Shown: positions 51,930-62,604, numbered from the stretch's first letter. The stretch: DNA of 64,000 bases from Curvibacter sp. PAE-UM (GCF_001432305.1 NZ_KQ483358.1:1372881-1436880); one strand, 5' to 3'. The notes: generated by a model from the letters alone, not told the origin. Translations and numbers: made by a program.

Positions 51930-52430
51930 ATGTCCCGCAAAGTGCTCGCCGTCTATCCCGGAACCTTTGATCCCATGACCCTGGGCCATTCCGACGTCAT
52001 ACGCCGGGCGGCCCAGCTGTTTGATCAGGTCATTGTGGGCGTCGCGGCAGCTCATCACAAGAAGACCATGTTCACCCTCGATGAGCGTATCGGCATGGTG
52101 CGCGAGGTCATGCACGACCAGCCCAATGTGGTGGTCGAGAGTTTCTCGGGCCTGCTGCGTGACTTTGTCGTGGGGCGCGGTGCCAAGGTCGTCATCCGCG
52201 GCCTGCGCGCGGTGACCGATTTCGATTACGAGTTCCAGCTGGCCGGCATGAACCGCAGCCTCATGCCCGAGGTCGAGACGGTTTTTCTCACGCCCAGCAC
52301 GAGTTACCAGTTCATCTCCAGCACCCTGGTGCGCGAGATCGCCACCTTGGGCGGCGAGGCCGAGAAGTTTGTCGACCCCTTGGTGGCGCAGCGTCTGGCC
52401 GAAAAGGTGCGCAGCCTGGGGCGTGCGTAG
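51930..52430 (+). CDS. coaD: Phosphopantetheine adenylyltransferase
   Basis: Fourth step of coenzyme A synthesis. The 166-residue product has the nucleotidyltransferase motif YPGTFDPMTLGHSDVIRRA (TxGH-type), VVIRGLRAVTDFDYEFQLAGMNR and STSYQFISSTLVREIATLGG. AAGGAG lies eight bases before the ATG. It lies 24 bases after nadA, so cofactor genes are grouped here. Confidence 0.95.
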   Translation: MSRKVLAVYPGTFDPMTLGHSDVIRRAAQLFDQVIVGVAAAHHKKTMFTLDERIGMVREVMHDQPNVVVESFSGLLRDFVVGRGAKVVIRGLRAVTDFDYEFQLAGMNRSLMPEVETVFLTPSTSYQFISSTLVREIATLGGEAEKFVDPLVAQRLAEKVRSLGRA

Positions 52431-52537
52431 CGCCTCGCCTCCCATGTCCGGGGGCAAGCCGCCCGCGCCGGCCCGGGGTCGTGTTTCAAGGTGAAACCGC
52501 CACATCGTGTGCCACACACGCGTCGCATAATTGACGC

Positions 52538-53242
52538 ATGACCGAACTCATCCTGATCCGTCACGGCGAGACCGACTGGAACCGCGAACTGCGTTTCCAG
52601 GGTCAGCTCGATGTGCCGCTCAACGCCACCGGCCTGGAGCAGGCCCAGCGGGTGGCCGCTCGCCTGGCCCAGGAATCCATGCAGCAGTTGGTCAGCAGCG
52701 ATCTGCAGCGCGCCCTGCAAACCGCCCAGGCCGTGGCCGGGCGTTGTGCGCAGCCGCTGGATCCAGTCCTGGACGCTGCGCTGCGCGAGCAGCATTTCGG
52801 AGTGGTGGAGGGCTTGCGTGTGCCTGACATCCAGCAGCAGCACCCGCAGGCCTGGGATCAGTGGGTGCGTTTCGAGGCCGACTTTGCCTTCGAGGGCGGT
52901 GAGAGCACGCGTGCCTTCCATGCCCGCGTGCTGGCGGCCCTGCGCGCCCTGGCACGACGCCATCCGGAGCAGACCCTGGCGGTGGTGACGCATGGCGGGG
53001 TGCTGGACATGGTCTACCGCAGTGCCCTGGGCCTGGCGCTCTCCGGTCCACGGGTCAGCGACATTCCCAATGCCGGCATCAACCGCGTGCGCCTGCTGGG
53101 CGAAGCGGTCGAGATCATCGACTGGGCCGACACGCGGCACCTGGCCGACTTGCCCCCGCAGCCGGTCTACGACCAGCAGCGCCTGGCACGTGAGCGCGCT
53201 GAGGCCGCGCGGGTCGTGGCCCCGGAGGCTGATCCGGCCTGA
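52538..53242 (+). CDS. Histidine phosphatase family protein
   Basis: A 234-residue phosphatase of the histidine (phosphoglycerate-mutase-like) superfamily. The phospho-His site is LIRHGETDWNRELRFQG and the second His lies in VVTHGGVLDMVYRSALG. It resembles broad-specificity GpmB/CobC-type phosphatases rather than true mutase (compare gpmA at 39027-39770). The substrate is unknown. The 107 bases upstream show no clear terminator; a CATAAT hexamer lies close to the ATG. Confidence 0.85.
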   Translation: MTELILIRHGETDWNRELRFQGQLDVPLNATGLEQAQRVAARLAQESMQQLVSSDLQRALQTAQAVAGRCAQPLDPVLDAALREQHFGVVEGLRVPDIQQQHPQAWDQWVRFEADFAFEGGESTRAFHARVLAALRALARRHPEQTLAVVTHGGVLDMVYRSALGLALSGPRVSDIPNAGINRVRLLGEAVEIIDWADTRHLADLPPQPVYDQQRLARERAEAARVVAPEADPA

Positions 53243-53268
53243 TCGCATCGGGGTTATGGGGCTGCTGA

Positions 53269-53568
<300 letters not shown>

Positions 53569-53578
53569 GCCCCCGGGC

Positions 53579-53950
53579 TTACTTGGGCGTGGCAGGCACG
53601 CGGTAGGCCGGCAGTTTTTCCTTGGTACTGCTCTTCCTGGCGGCTGCCTTCTGTGCTGCCTTGTCGGCATCACGCTGGGCCTTGCCGGCCTTTTCAGCAG
53701 CACGTTGTGCGGCCGCCTCTTCCTTCAGTCGGGTCTTCTCCAGCGTGTCGCCGGCACGTTTTTCATGTTTCACGCTGGCTTCGTGCGCTTTGCGTTGCTC
53801 GGGTGTTCGGCTATCGGCTGCGTCGATGGTATTGCCGCCGGGGCAGGGCGTCTGGCTGTAGCTGCTGCCACAGCGGTAGACGGTCTGTGCCGACAGTCCG
53901 GTGCACAGCGGCATGGCAGCGATCGCGAGTATGAGTGACACGGTCTTCAT
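53579..53950 (-). CDS. DUF4124-like secreted protein
   Basis: A 123-residue protein with a signal peptide ([20 protein letters not shown], cut near SAQT). A short DUF4124-like segment, [16 protein letters not shown], has two Cys likely to form a disulfide. A long highly charged Ala/Lys/Glu helix follows (about residues 50-110). It is translationally coupled to pth through an ATGA overlap. Its function is unknown. Confidence 0.78.
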   Translation of the reverse strand: MKTVSLILAIAAMPLCTGLSAQTVYRCGSSYSQTPCPGGNTIDAADSRTPEQRKAHEASVKHEKRAGDTLEKTRLKEEAAAQRAAEKAGKAQRDADKAAQKAAARKSSTKEKLPAYRVPATPK

Positions 53951-54579
53951 GCGGGCTCTCCTTCCTTGGGGGGCAGATCGGCTGGGCGCGGCGGCTTGGG
54001 CCGGGGCGGCTTGCTGGTGTGGATCAGCATGGTGGCCTTTTCCATCTCGCCGGCCAGAAGATCGGGCAGGGCCTTGACGGAGCGTGCAATGCAGTCCTCG
54101 ATGGCGATCCGGTGTTCGGGTGAGGGTTTCTTGAGCACCCAGTTCACCACTTCGGCCTTCACGCCCGGATGGCCGACGCCGATGCGCAGGCGCCAGTAGT
54201 CGTCGGTGCCCAGCCTGGCATGGATGTCGCGCAGGCCATTGTGGCCGGCGTGGCTGCCGCCGAACTTGAGCTTGACCTGGCCTGGCACGATATCGAGTTC
54301 GTCGTGCGCGACGAGGATTTCCTCTGGCTGGATCTTGAAGAAGCGCGCCAGCGCCGCCACCGATTTGCCCGATTCATTCATCCAGGTCTGCGGCTCCAGC
54401 AGCCAGATCGTCTGGCCCCGGGCGGTGGTGCGTGCCACGAGGCCGTGGTAGCTCCTGTCCATGACCGGGTTGACCTTGAGCTCACGCGCCACGGCGTCGA
54501 TCCACCAGAAGCCGGCGTTGTGCCGGGTGGCCTCGTATTCGGGGCCGGGGTTGCCCAGGCCGACAAACAGTTTGATCAT
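53947..54579 (-). CDS. pth: Peptidyl-tRNA hydrolase
   Basis: Recycles peptidyl-tRNA released from stalled ribosomes. The 210-residue product has the motifs [21 protein letters not shown] (catalytic His, Asn), [16 protein letters not shown] and [28 protein letters not shown] (Asp, Asn). A basic Pro-rich tail ([15 protein letters not shown]) extends beyond the usual length of about 190. It lies downstream of prs and rplY on the same strand, behind a terminator. Confidence 0.95.
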   Translation of the reverse strand: MIKLFVGLGNPGPEYEATRHNAGFWWIDAVARELKVNPVMDRSYHGLVARTTARGQTIWLLEPQTWMNESGKSVAALARFFKIQPEEILVAHDELDIVPGQVKLKFGGSHAGHNGLRDIHARLGTDDYWRLRIGVGHPGVKAEVVNWVLKKPSPEHRIAIEDCIARSVKALPDLLAGEMEKATMLIHTSKPPRPKPPRPADLPPKEGEPA

Positions 54580-54627
54580 GCGCGGATTATCAGTGCATCG
54601 TGGGGGGAGCCCGGCGGGTCGGGTCCC

Positions 54628-54657
54628 AAAAAAAACGGCCCACCGAAGTGGGCCGTT
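54628..54657 (-). terminator. Terminator after rplY
   Basis: On the minus strand, AACGGCCCAC and GTGGGCCGTT flank a UUCG-type tetraloop and are followed by a run of T. It is a strong rho-independent terminator that separates rplY from pth. Confidence 0.92.
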
Positions 54658-54675
54658 GACGCAAAGCCAGAAGGC

Positions 54676-55362
54676 TTATTTCTTGGCGGCGGGCGCCTTG
54701 GCAGCCGGAGTCTTGGCAGCCGGAGCGGCGGCCTTGCCGGCAGCCGGGGCCGCAGCGGGAGCAGCACCTTCGGCGGCGGGAGCTGCTTCGGCGGTGTCCG
54801 CGCCGGCAACCATCACCACGGACACCACGACCGGGTTGGCCTTGCCGTGGGTCACGGCAGTCACGCCCTTGGGCAGCTTGATGTCGGACAGGTGCAGCGA
54901 GGCACCCTTCTTCAGGCCGCTCAGGTCCACGGCGATGAACTCGGGCAGATCGGCCGGCAGGCAGAGCACTTCGATTTCGGTCAGCACGTGGTTGGCGATG
55001 CAGCCGTCGGCCTTGACCGCGGGCGAATTCTCGTCACCGCTGAAGTGGAAAGGCACCTTCATGTGCAGCTTGGTGTTGGCGTCCACGCGCTGGAAGTCGA
55101 TGTGCAGCACCAGGGGCTTGAAGGGGTGCATCTGCACGTCGCGCAGCAGCACCTTGTTGCTCTTGCCGTTCACTTCCATCTCGAGGATGGACGAGTGGAA
55201 GGCTTCCTTCTTCAGGGCATGCCACAGCGCGTTGTGGTCGAGCTCGACCAGCTGCGGCTCAACCGTGCCACCGTAGACGATACCGGGCGTGCGGCCCGTG
55301 TTGCGGAGACGGCGGCTCGCACCCGTGCCCTGCTTGGCGCGCTCAAAAGCGACGAATTTCAT
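54676..55362 (-). CDS. rplY: 50S ribosomal protein L25 (general stress protein Ctc type)
   Basis: 5S rRNA-binding protein of the long Ctc form: an L25 domain (about 1-95, with [17 protein letters not shown] and [15 protein letters not shown]) and a TL5/Ctc C-terminal beta domain (about 100-180). A low-complexity Ala/Pro/Lys tail of about 40 residues ends in KAPAAKK. The 228-residue length is that of the Ctc form, unlike the 94-residue E. coli L25. It is downstream of prs, as in many proteobacteria. Confidence 0.94.
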   Translation of the reverse strand: MKFVAFERAKQGTGASRRLRNTGRTPGIVYGGTVEPQLVELDHNALWHALKKEAFHSSILEMEVNGKSNKVLLRDVQMHPFKPLVLHIDFQRVDANTKLHMKVPFHFSGDENSPAVKADGCIANHVLTEIEVLCLPADLPEFIAVDLSGLKKGASLHLSDIKLPKGVTAVTHGKANPVVVSVVMVAGADTAEAAPAAEGAAPAAAPAAGKAAAPAAKTPAAKAPAAKK

Positions 55363-55414
55363 AGTTCACTCCAGAAAGAGCCCACCGCGACCAGTGAGAC
55401 TCCGTTTCAACAAA

Positions 55415-55440
55415 GGCCTGCGGCGGTATGCGTGCAGGCC
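55415..55440 (-). terminator. Hairpin between prs and rplY (possible attenuator)
   Basis: GGCCTGC / GCAGGCC (55415-55421 and 55434-55440) with a 12-base loop, followed on the minus strand by TTTGTTG. It is weak as a terminator and may set the ratio of prs to rplY expression. Confidence 0.4.
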
Positions 55441-55455
55441 GGCTTTTTGCCCGGA

Positions 55456-56433
55456 TCAGAACAGATCGTCCTGGTCCGAGAACAAACTCATGACCGACTC
55501 GCCCTTGGCGATGCGGTGGATGGTTTCCGCAATCAGCGGCGCCACGTTCACCTGCCGGATCTTGGCGCAGCCGGTGGCGGCGGGACTCAGCGGGATGGTG
55601 TTGGTCACCACCACCTCGTCCAGGGCCGTGCCCTTGGACAGGCGCTCGATCGCCGGACCCGAGAAGATCGGGTGCGTGCAATAGGCGTAGACCTTCTTGG
55701 CGCCGCGCTCCTTGAGCACCTCGGCCGCTTTCACCAGCGTGCCGGCGGTGTCGATCATGTCGTCCATGATCACGCAGTTGCGGCCTTCGATCTCGCCGAT
55801 CACGTGCATCACTTCGCTCACGTTGGCACGCGGGCGGCGCTTGTCGATGATGGCCAGGTCGCAGCCGAGCTGCTTGGCCAGCGCGCGGGCGCGCACCACG
55901 CCGCCCACGTCGGGCGAGACCACGATCAGGTCTTCGTACTTCTTCAGGCGCAGGTCACCCAGCAGCACCGGCGAAGCGTAGATGTTGTCCACCGGGATGT
56001 CGAAGAACCCCTGGATCTGGTCGGCATGCAGGTCCATGGTCAGCACGCGAGCCACGCCCACGGTCTGCAGCATGTTGGCCACCACCTTGGCCGTGATCGG
56101 CACGCGCGTCGAGCGCGGGCGGCGGTCCTGGCGGGCATAGCCGAAATAGGGGATCACGGCGCTGATGCGCTCGGCCGAGGCGCGCTTGAGCGCGTCGACC
56201 ATGATGAGCAGTTCCATCAGCGAATCGTTGGTCGGCGCGCAGGTCGACTGCACGACGAAGACGTCGCGGGCGCGCACGTTCTGATTGATCTCGACGGTCA
56301 CCTCGCCGTCGGAAAAACGGCCGACCGTGGCGGCACCCAGCGAGATGCCGAGGTGCTTGGCAATGTCGGCGGCCAATGCCGGATTGGCATTGCCCGTGAA
56401 GAGCATGAAATCGGGGGGCGGAGCGACCTGCAT
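55456..56433 (-). CDS. prs: Ribose-phosphate pyrophosphokinase
   Basis: Makes PRPP from ribose-5-phosphate and ATP, the precursor for nucleotides, His, Trp and NAD (see nadC in this window). The 325-residue product has the class I motifs [39 protein letters not shown] (flexible loop), [17 protein letters not shown], and [19 protein letters not shown] (PRPP-binding loop). The gene just upstream on the same strand is tRNA-Gln. Confidence 0.96.
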   Translation of the reverse strand: MQVAPPPDFMLFTGNANPALAADIAKHLGISLGAATVGRFSDGEVTVEINQNVRARDVFVVQSTCAPTNDSLMELLIMVDALKRASAERISAVIPYFGYARQDRRPRSTRVPITAKVVANMLQTVGVARVLTMDLHADQIQGFFDIPVDNIYASPVLLGDLRLKKYEDLIVVSPDVGGVVRARALAKQLGCDLAIIDKRRPRANVSEVMHVIGEIEGRNCVIMDDMIDTAGTLVKAAEVLKERGAKKVYAYCTHPIFSGPAIERLSKGTALDEVVVTNTIPLSPAATGCAKIRQVNVAPLIAETIHRIAKGESVMSLFSDQDDLF

Positions 56434-56473
56434 GAACGATCCAGCGATGAGTGACTATTGACCCAGAAAAATT

Positions 56474-56550
56474 TGGCAGGGGAGAAAGGATTCGAACCTT
56501 TGCATGCTGGAATCAAAATCCAGTGCCTTAACCAACTTGGCGACTCCCCT
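56474..56550 (-). tRNA. tRNA-Gln (UUG)
   Basis: A 77-base cloverleaf with encoded CCA. The acceptor stem is AGGGGAG / CTCCCCT, and the anticodon stem CTGGA / TCCAG carries loop TTTTGAT, giving anticodon UUG. The T arm is GGTTCGAATCC, extended by AAA/TTT-type pairs. The discriminator base is G, as expected for tRNA-Gln, and the first pair is A-U. It lies between ispE and prs and is read in the same direction. Confidence 0.95.
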
Positions 56551-56585
56551 ACACAGGTCAACAGCTGAGTACAGCTGCCCACCGA

Positions 56586-57443
56586 CTAACTCTTTTCGCT
56601 GGCCGCCCAACCGCTAAGCGGGTGCGCCTCCAGGCTGCAACACAACCGGGCCTGCAATGTATCCGGCGCCTTCGGAACACGCAGGTCGGGCGGTGCCCAC
56701 GCAAACACGGCACTTCCTGAGCCTGTCATTCGTCCCGCAAGACCCAGGGTGGCGAGCCATTCCAGAGCTTGCGTGACACCCGGGCAGAGCCGCTGGGCGA
56801 CAGGCTGCAGGTCGTTGCGAGCTTCCATCAGAAAAGCTTGCGGGTCTGCAGCAAAGCCTGAAATTGTAGCAGGAATACTGTCGCGCTTCAAAGCCGGGTC
56901 TGAAAAAATCGCACGCGTCTCCAGCCCGGCCTGTGGCTTGACCACCAGCACGTGGCGGCGCGGCAGTTCGACCGGGGTGATGGATTCGCCGATGCCCTCG
57001 ACCCAGGCGTTGTGTCCGCGCAGGAAGAAGGGCACATCCGCGCCCAGCTGCAGACCGATGACGCACAGCTGCTCCAGGCTGAGCCCGAGCTGCCAGAGGC
57101 GGTTGAGTGCCAACAGCGTCGAGGCGGCATCCGAGGAGCCGCCGCCCAAACCGGCCTGGGCCGGCAGGCGTTTCTCGACGGCGATGTGCGCGCCGTGGGG
57201 CGTGCCGGTGGCGGCCTGCAAGGCCCGTGCGGCCTGCAGGATCAGGTCATCTGCCGGCAGCGGTGCCAACAGGTCCTCACGGCTGAGACGGCCCTGGTCG
57301 CGTCGCTCGACATGCAGGGTGTCGGCCCAGTCGATCAGCATGAAGACCGACTGCAGCAGGTGGTAGCCGTCAGTGCGCCGGCCCGTGATGTGCAGGAAAA
57401 GGTTGAGCTTGGCCGGGGCCGGGATGTCGTGGAGCGACTGCAT
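56586..57443 (-). CDS. ispE: 4-diphosphocytidyl-2-C-methyl-D-erythritol kinase
   Basis: GHMP-family kinase of the MEP isoprenoid pathway. The 285-residue product has APAKLNLFLHITGRRTDGYH at the start, the ATP-binding PAQAGLGGGSSDAASTLL (about residue 95), and motif 3 LAGRMTGSGSAVFAW near the C terminus. It lies 16 bases after lolB on the same strand and is followed by tRNA-Gln and prs, the standard betaproteobacterial order. Confidence 0.95.
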   Translation of the reverse strand: MQSLHDIPAPAKLNLFLHITGRRTDGYHLLQSVFMLIDWADTLHVERRDQGRLSREDLLAPLPADDLILQAARALQAATGTPHGAHIAVEKRLPAQAGLGGGSSDAASTLLALNRLWQLGLSLEQLCVIGLQLGADVPFFLRGHNAWVEGIGESITPVELPRRHVLVVKPQAGLETRAIFSDPALKRDSIPATISGFAADPQAFLMEARNDLQPVAQRLCPGVTQALEWLATLGLAGRMTGSGSAVFAWAPPDLRVPKAPDTLQARLCCSLEAHPLSGWAASEKS

Positions 57444-57459
57444 GCCCGGGATTATCGAC

Positions 57460-57969
57460 TCAGGGCTCGATGATGAGCCGCAGTTCGGCGGCTGGCGCGG
57501 GCTGGCTGCGCCGGGCCACCAGGCGGCCGGCTTGCAGTTGCGTCAGGTCGGCCAACCAGCCATCGGCGGCGGCCGGGCGGCCTTGCAGCCACTCGAACAG
57601 GGCCGCGATCGGGATGGCGGTGCCGGTGGCTTCGGTGGCCAGGGCGTCCAGCGAATCGAAGGCGCGGGTCTGGCCATTGTTGCGCAGCAGGGCCTGTTGC
57701 GGGCTCCAGCGCAGCTGGGCCAACGTGGTGCCCAGAGGTGTGGACAGCATCAGTTCGCCGGCGCGAGGCTGGCCGCTGAGTTCGAAACTGGCGAAAAAGG
57801 ACGTCGGCTCCGGGCTGTTGTCCACCTTGAGTGCCAGGCGGCCACGCCAGTAGGCCTGCGCCTGGCCATCGGGGGGCGGGGGGCGTACCTCAGGCTGGGC
57901 ACAGCCGGACAGCACGGCGGCCAGGGCGCAGAGCAGACCGGCCGCGAGGATGTGCAGCGGGGATTTCAC
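57460..57969 (-). CDS. lolB: Outer-membrane lipoprotein-insertion protein LolB
   Basis: Receives lipoproteins from LolA and inserts them into the outer membrane. The 169-residue product is itself a lipoprotein, with a lipobox LSGC that places the lipidated Cys at residue 23. The LolB fold shows in YWRGRLALKVD, FFASFELSGQPRAGELMLSTPLGTTLAQL, and WLQGRP. It starts at GTG that overlaps the upstream TPR stop (GTGA). Confidence 0.88.
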   Translation of the reverse strand: MKSPLHILAAGLLCALAAVLSGCAQPEVRPPPPDGQAQAYWRGRLALKVDNSPEPTSFFASFELSGQPRAGELMLSTPLGTTLAQLRWSPQQALLRNNGQTRAFDSLDALATEATGTAIPIAALFEWLQGRPAAADGWLADLTQLQAGRLVARRSQPAPAAELRLIIEP

Positions 57970-59699
57970 GGCTTGACGCGCAGGCGCTTGAGCGTCTCGA
58001 CCAGCGTTTCGTTCTCTGCGTTGAGTTGCAGACCCTCGCGCCAGACGCTCAGGGCCTGTTCGCGCTGGCCCATGCTCCAGAGCACCTCGCCCAGGTGGGC
58101 GGCGATCTCGGCGTCGGGGCGCGCACGGTAGGCCTTCTGCAGAACGCGCAAGGCCTCGGCCTTGTTGCCTTCGCGAAACTCGACCCAGCCCAGGCTGTCG
58201 CTGATGAAGGGATCGTCGGGTGCGAATTCGAGCGCCTTGAGAATGAGCTGGCGCGCCTCGCCCAGGCGTACGCTGCGATCGGCGAAGGAATACCCCAGCG
58301 CGTTGTAGGCGTGGTGGTATTGCGGCTTTTCGGCAATGATCCGGCGCAGCAGGCGTTCCATCTCCTCGGGCCGTCCCAGCTTCTCGGCCAGCGTGGCCTG
58401 GTCATAGACCAGGTCGTAGTCTTTCGGATCGCGTTGTGTGGCCTCGGCCAGCAGTTCGTAGGCCTGCGCATAGAGCCTGTTGTCGCGCAGCAGCTGGATC
58501 TCGCTGGAGAGCTTGACGCGCGCGTCGGCTGGTGAGCGTTCGGGCAGGTTGCGGATCAGTTCGCGCGCTTCGTCGATCTTGCCCTGGCGCGCCAGGATGC
58601 CGGCGCGCCGACTCTGGGATCGCACCAGGTCTTCCGGGCTGCTGATCCTGGCCAGCCAGGCCTCGGCTTGTTTGTAGTCCTTGCGCTGTTCGGCGATCTG
58701 GGCCAGCGACAGGTAGGCCTGGGCCAGCGCGCGGCTGGGCTCATCCACACCGTTGCCGCGACGCGTCTGCATCAACTCCAGGAACTGCTTGAGCGAGCGC
58801 TCGGCGGGGTCGAGCCGGTTGTCCTGCAACTCCAGTGTGCCGCGGATCAGCCACGCTTCAGCGTAGTCTGGCTTTTCAGTGGTGACGATCTGGACCTGGC
58901 TGCCTGCTTCGGCATAACGCTGGGCATCCAGCAGCGCGCGCGCATAAGCCAGGCGCACCTCCACGAGGGGCCGGCCCTCCAGGTATTTGCGCACGATGGC
59001 TTCGGCCCCGGGTTGCTGGGGCGACATCAGTGCCAGGGCGAGCAGCACGGGCCCTTCGGCGCGCGCATCCTGTGACTGGCCGCGCCGTGCGGCCTCCAGC
59101 GCACCCGCGTTGTCTCCGCTCTCCATGCGCATGCGGCCCACGGCACTCCAGGCGGCCGCGCCTGTGCTGCCGTTGCCCAGGTACTCGGCCAGGGCCTGCT
59201 CCAGCATCTCGGTGGCGAGCTTCTTGTCGCTGCTGCGTGCGAAGTAACGCGGCAGGGTGAGGATGGTGAGGGCGCGTTCCTTGGCCTCGGCCAGGGCGAT
59301 TTCGCGCTTGAGCGGCTCCACCGTTTCGTTCAGACGGTTCAGTCCGATCAGGATCTGCAGCACGTAGCGGTTGGCATCGCGCGAGTTGGGCTGGGCCTGC
59401 TTCCAGGCGCGTGCGGCCTGCAGCGCGGAATCGCCGGCGCGCGCCTGCAGCGAGATGTCGATGGCGCGCTGGTACAGCCGGGCGTCGTTGGTCTTGCGCG
59501 CGGCATCAAGGATCAGGGAGTAGCCGACACCGGCTTCGCCGCGTTGCGTGCTGAACTCGCCCACCAGCAACTGGTAGAAGAGCTCACCATCAAGTGCCGA
59601 ACTGGCAGGCGGGTTGGTGGGGACCGGGCCCGGCTGTTGCGCATGGACCGCCAGGGCGGCCATCAACAGCAGGGGGAGTAGACGTAGGCGTGGGAACAT
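57966..59699 (-). CDS. Secreted tetratricopeptide-repeat protein
   Basis: A 577-residue protein with a signal peptide ([20 protein letters not shown]) and TPR or TPR-like repeats along most of its length; the clearest are near the C terminus ([39 protein letters not shown]). I chose the ATG at 59699, which starts the signal peptide. It is probably a periplasmic or outer-membrane-attached scaffold. Its coupling to lolB is conserved in this lineage and hints at a role in envelope assembly (inference). Confidence 0.87.
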   Translation of the reverse strand: MFPRLRLLPLLLMAALAVHAQQPGPVPTNPPASSALDGELFYQLLVGEFSTQRGEAGVGYSLILDAARKTNDARLYQRAIDISLQARAGDSALQAARAWKQAQPNSRDANRYVLQILIGLNRLNETVEPLKREIALAEAKERALTILTLPRYFARSSDKKLATEMLEQALAEYLGNGSTGAAAWSAVGRMRMESGDNAGALEAARRGQSQDARAEGPVLLALALMSPQQPGAEAIVRKYLEGRPLVEVRLAYARALLDAQRYAEAGSQVQIVTTEKPDYAEAWLIRGTLELQDNRLDPAERSLKQFLELMQTRRGNGVDEPSRALAQAYLSLAQIAEQRKDYKQAEAWLARISSPEDLVRSQSRRAGILARQGKIDEARELIRNLPERSPADARVKLSSEIQLLRDNRLYAQAYELLAEATQRDPKDYDLVYDQATLAEKLGRPEEMERLLRRIIAEKPQYHHAYNALGYSFADRSVRLGEARQLILKALEFAPDDPFISDSLGWVEFREGNKAEALRVLQKAYRARPDAEIAAHLGEVLWSMGQREQALSVWREGLQLNAENETLVETLKRLRVKP

Positions 59700-59746
59700 C
59701 GAACCATAATAATCCAAGCCAGCTATTCCCCTGCCTGCCCACTGCC

Positions 59747-60562
59747 ATGCCTGAATTGCCCGAAGTCGAAGCCACGCGCCTGAGTTTTGCCGACCGCATC
59801 ACCGGGGCCGGCATCGTCGCGGCCTGGTGCGGCAAGCCCCTGCGCTGGCCGCTCGGATTGCCCGTGGCCCGGCTCGCCGGGCGCACCGTACGGGGGGTGC
59901 GCCGGCGCGGCAAGTATTTGCTGGTCGATCTGGACACCGGCCTGCTGCTCCTGCACCTGGGCATGTCGGGCAGCCTGAGTTTTGGCGCCGGCCTGCCGCC
60001 ACGCGGTGCACACGACCACTTCGAGCTCACCACCACCCATGGCACCCTGCGCCTGAACGACCCGCGCCGCTTTGGCGCGGTGGTCTGGGTGCCGGACGAG
60101 GACGCGCCCTTGGCGCGCAAGCTGCTGGGAGGATTGGGCGTGGAGCCGCTGTCGGAGGATTTTGATGCGGCGGGTTTCCACGCCGCCCTCAAGACGCGCA
60201 AGGCCGCGATCAAGCAGGTGCTGCTGGCCGGTGACGTGGTGGTGGGTGTGGGCAATATCTATGCTTCGGAGGCGCTGTTCCTGGCCGGCATCCGTCCCAC
60301 CCTGAGTGCGATGCGCCTGAGCCGGCCGCGTGCGGAGCGCCTGCGCGCGGCCATCCGCGACGTGCTGAGCCGTGCTCTGGCGGCGGGGGGCACCACGCTG
60401 AGGAACTACTCCAACGCCGTCGGCGAGCGAGGCAACTTCCAGTTTGAAGCCAAGGTCTATGGACGGGACGGCCAGCCCTGCCGGGTTTGCGGCGCGGCGA
60501 TCAAGGCCATCCGGCAGGGCCAGCGGGCGACGTTTTTCTGCCCCAACTGTCAGAAAACATGA
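59747..60562 (+). CDS. mutM: Formamidopyrimidine-DNA glycosylase
   Basis: Removes 8-oxoguanine and FaPy lesions from DNA. The 271-residue product begins [14 protein letters not shown]: after Met removal, Pro is the catalytic nucleophile and Glu follows. The void-filling and H2TH region includes [18 protein letters not shown]. The C-terminal zinc finger is [25 protein letters not shown] in two Cys pairs. It is divergent from the TPR gene. The partner enzyme MutY is encoded 2 kb downstream. Confidence 0.95.
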   Translation: MPELPEVEATRLSFADRITGAGIVAAWCGKPLRWPLGLPVARLAGRTVRGVRRRGKYLLVDLDTGLLLLHLGMSGSLSFGAGLPPRGAHDHFELTTTHGTLRLNDPRRFGAVVWVPDEDAPLARKLLGGLGVEPLSEDFDAAGFHAALKTRKAAIKQVLLAGDVVVGVGNIYASEALFLAGIRPTLSAMRLSRPRAERLRAAIRDVLSRALAAGGTTLRNYSNAVGERGNFQFEAKVYGRDGQPCRVCGAAIKAIRQGQRATFFCPNCQKT

Positions 60563-60633
60563 GGCTAATCAATGAGATAGATGCTATATTGACCGTTTTG
60601 CAGAATGACCTGAAGTGCGTCTAGGGGGCAGAT

Positions 60634-62604
60634 TTGGCTACATCTTTCAACGATCAGTTTGATCAGCACGGCACGTGGCGGCGTGAGTTCGCCCTGCGCC
60701 TGAAGCTGCTGGGCGAATGGATGAAAGACCATGACCTGCTCGACGCCGCCGTCGAGGAGCGTCTGCACCGGCTGGAAATGCAGGTCCGTGCGGACAAGGT
60801 CATGGTGGCCTTCGTCGCCGAGTTTTCGCGCGGCAAGTCCGAGCTGATCAACGCCATCTTCTTCGCCGGCTATGGCCGGCGCATCATGCCGGCCAGCGCC
60901 GGGCGCACCACCATGTGCCCGACCGAGATGGGCTACGACGCCGAAGTGCCGCCCTGCCTGCGCCTGCTGCCCATCGAGACCCGCCTGCAGCCCCAGTCCC
61001 TGATGGAATGGCGCATGGTCCCCGAGAAATGGACCCGCGTCGACCTCGATGTCAACGACCCGCAGCAGCTGGCCATGGCGCTGGAGAAGGTTTCCGAGAC
61101 CCGCCGCGTGACGCTGGAAGAAGCGCGCGCCCTGGGGTTCTGGAGCAGCCAGTCCCCGAACGACAGCCCGCTCATGGACGCTCAGGGCAAGGTCGAGGTG
61201 CCCAAGTGGCGCCACGCCCTCATCAACATCGCCCACCCCCTGCTCAAGCAGGGTCTGGTCATCCTGGACACCCCGGGCCTCAACGCCATCGGTGCCGAAC
61301 CCGAGTTGACGGTCAGTCTGGTGCCGCAGGCGCATGCCGTGGTCTTCATCCTGGGTGCCGACACCGGTGTCACCAAGTCCGACCTCGAGATCTGGCGTGA
61401 ACACCTCATCACCGAATCCGCGGCCGGGACCGACACCCGCCTGGTCGTGCTCAACAAGATCGACTCGCTCTGGGACGCGCTGAGTTCGCCGGCCCAGATC
61501 CAGATGCAGATCGACCGCCAGCGCGCCACCACGGCCGAAATCCTCGGCCTGTCGCGCGAGCAGGTGCTGCCCGTCTCGGCCCAGAAGGGCCTGGTCGCCA
61601 AGGTCACCGACGACGCCAAGCTGTTGCAGGCCAGCTGCCTGCCCGCGCTGGAAGAGGCGCTGGCACAGCGCATCATGGGCCAGCGTCAGCGCATCCTGGG
61701 CGCGGCCGTGGCGGTCGGTATCTCCGATCTGCAGCTCGAAGTGGGGCGGGTGCTCAACATCCGCCGTCGCGACCTCAACGAGCAGATGCTGGAGCTCAAG
61801 GGCCTGCAGGGCAAGAACGCCGCCGTCATCAAGCACATGCGCCTGCGCATCTCGCAGGAGCAGGCCGAGTTCGACCGCGCCGGCGCCAAGATCCATGCCG
61901 TGCGCTCGGTGCATCTCAAGCTGCTGCGCGACGTGTTTGCGCTGCTGAGCACCAAGAGCCTGCGCGCCGAGATGAACCAGCTGATGCAGTCGCTGCTGCA
62001 GACCGGCCTCAAGCTCGGCGTCAAGAAATCCTACGGCGACACCTTCGATCGCCTGCGCGAAAACCTGCGCCGTGTGCAGTCGCTGATGGGCGAGATCCAG
62101 ATCATGCTGGCCACCTCCTTCAAGCAGCTCAATGCCGAGCAGGGCTTCTCGCTGCAGCCGCCGGCCGAGCCCTCGCTGCAAGCCTATATCGACAACCTCG
62201 ACCAGGTCGAGCGTGGCCATCTGCAGTACCTGGGCCTGGGCAATGCCTTCCGCCTGGCCCAGCCCGAGTTTGCCGACCGTCTGGTGCGCGCCCTGGCCAC
62301 GCGCCTGCGCAGCGTCTACCAGTCAGCCCTCGGTGACGTGGAGTTGTGGAGCAAGTCGGCCGCGGCCCAGCTCGACGCCCAGCTGCGCGAGCGCCGTCGC
62401 AACTTCAGCCGTCGGCTCGAGGCCATCGACCGCATCCAGCAGGCGGCGGGCGGTCTCGACGAGCGCATCGCAGAAATCAACGAGCAGTTCCGCGCGCTGG
62501 CCCAGCTCGATTCCAAGCTGCTTGAGCTCACGGCCTACCTGATCCGGGCGCAGGACGTCACCAAGCCCAAGGACACGGTGGCGGCCGAACTGCTGGCTTC
62601 GTGA
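60634..62604 (+). CDS. Dynamin-like GTPase
   Basis: A 656-residue large GTPase of the bacterial dynamin family. G1 is VAEFSRGKSELINAI (about residues 57-71), G2 Thr lies in GRTTMCPTEM, G3 is LDTPGLNAIG, and G4 is LNKID. A long helical stalk with coiled-coil character follows (about 340-640), ending near LLELTAYLIRAQDV. It starts at TTG with AGGGGG six bases upstream, which may keep its level low. The stop overlaps mutY by four bases (GTGA). The role is unknown; membrane remodelling or repair is typical of the family. Confidence 0.85.
   Translation: MATSFNDQFDQHGTWRREFALRLKLLGEWMKDHDLLDAAVEERLHRLEMQVRADKVMVAFVAEFSRGKSELINAIFFAGYGRRIMPASAGRTTMCPTEMGYDAEVPPCLRLLPIETRLQPQSLMEWRMVPEKWTRVDLDVNDPQQLAMALEKVSETRRVTLEEARALGFWSSQSPNDSPLMDAQGKVEVPKWRHALINIAHPLLKQGLVILDTPGLNAIGAEPELTVSLVPQAHAVVFILGADTGVTKSDLEIWREHLITESAAGTDTRLVVLNKIDSLWDALSSPAQIQMQIDRQRATTAEILGLSREQVLPVSAQKGLVAKVTDDAKLLQASCLPALEEALAQRIMGQRQRILGAAVAVGISDLQLEVGRVLNIRRRDLNEQMLELKGLQGKNAAVIKHMRLRISQEQAEFDRAGAKIHAVRSVHLKLLRDVFALLSTKSLRAEMNQLMQSLLQTGLKLGVKKSYGDTFDRLRENLRRVQSLMGEIQIMLATSFKQLNAEQGFSLQPPAEPSLQAYIDNLDQVERGHLQYLGLGNAFRLAQPEFADRLVRALATRLRSVYQSALGDVELWSKSAAAQLDAQLRERRRNFSRRLEAIDRIQQAAGGLDERIAEINEQFRALAQLDSKLLELTAYLIRAQDVTKPKDTVAAELLAS

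Noticed and set aside
54169-56454. 761-codon plus-strand open frame opposite pth, rplY and prs
   Set aside because: Antisense shadow with low-complexity composition; real genes on the minus strand explain the region.
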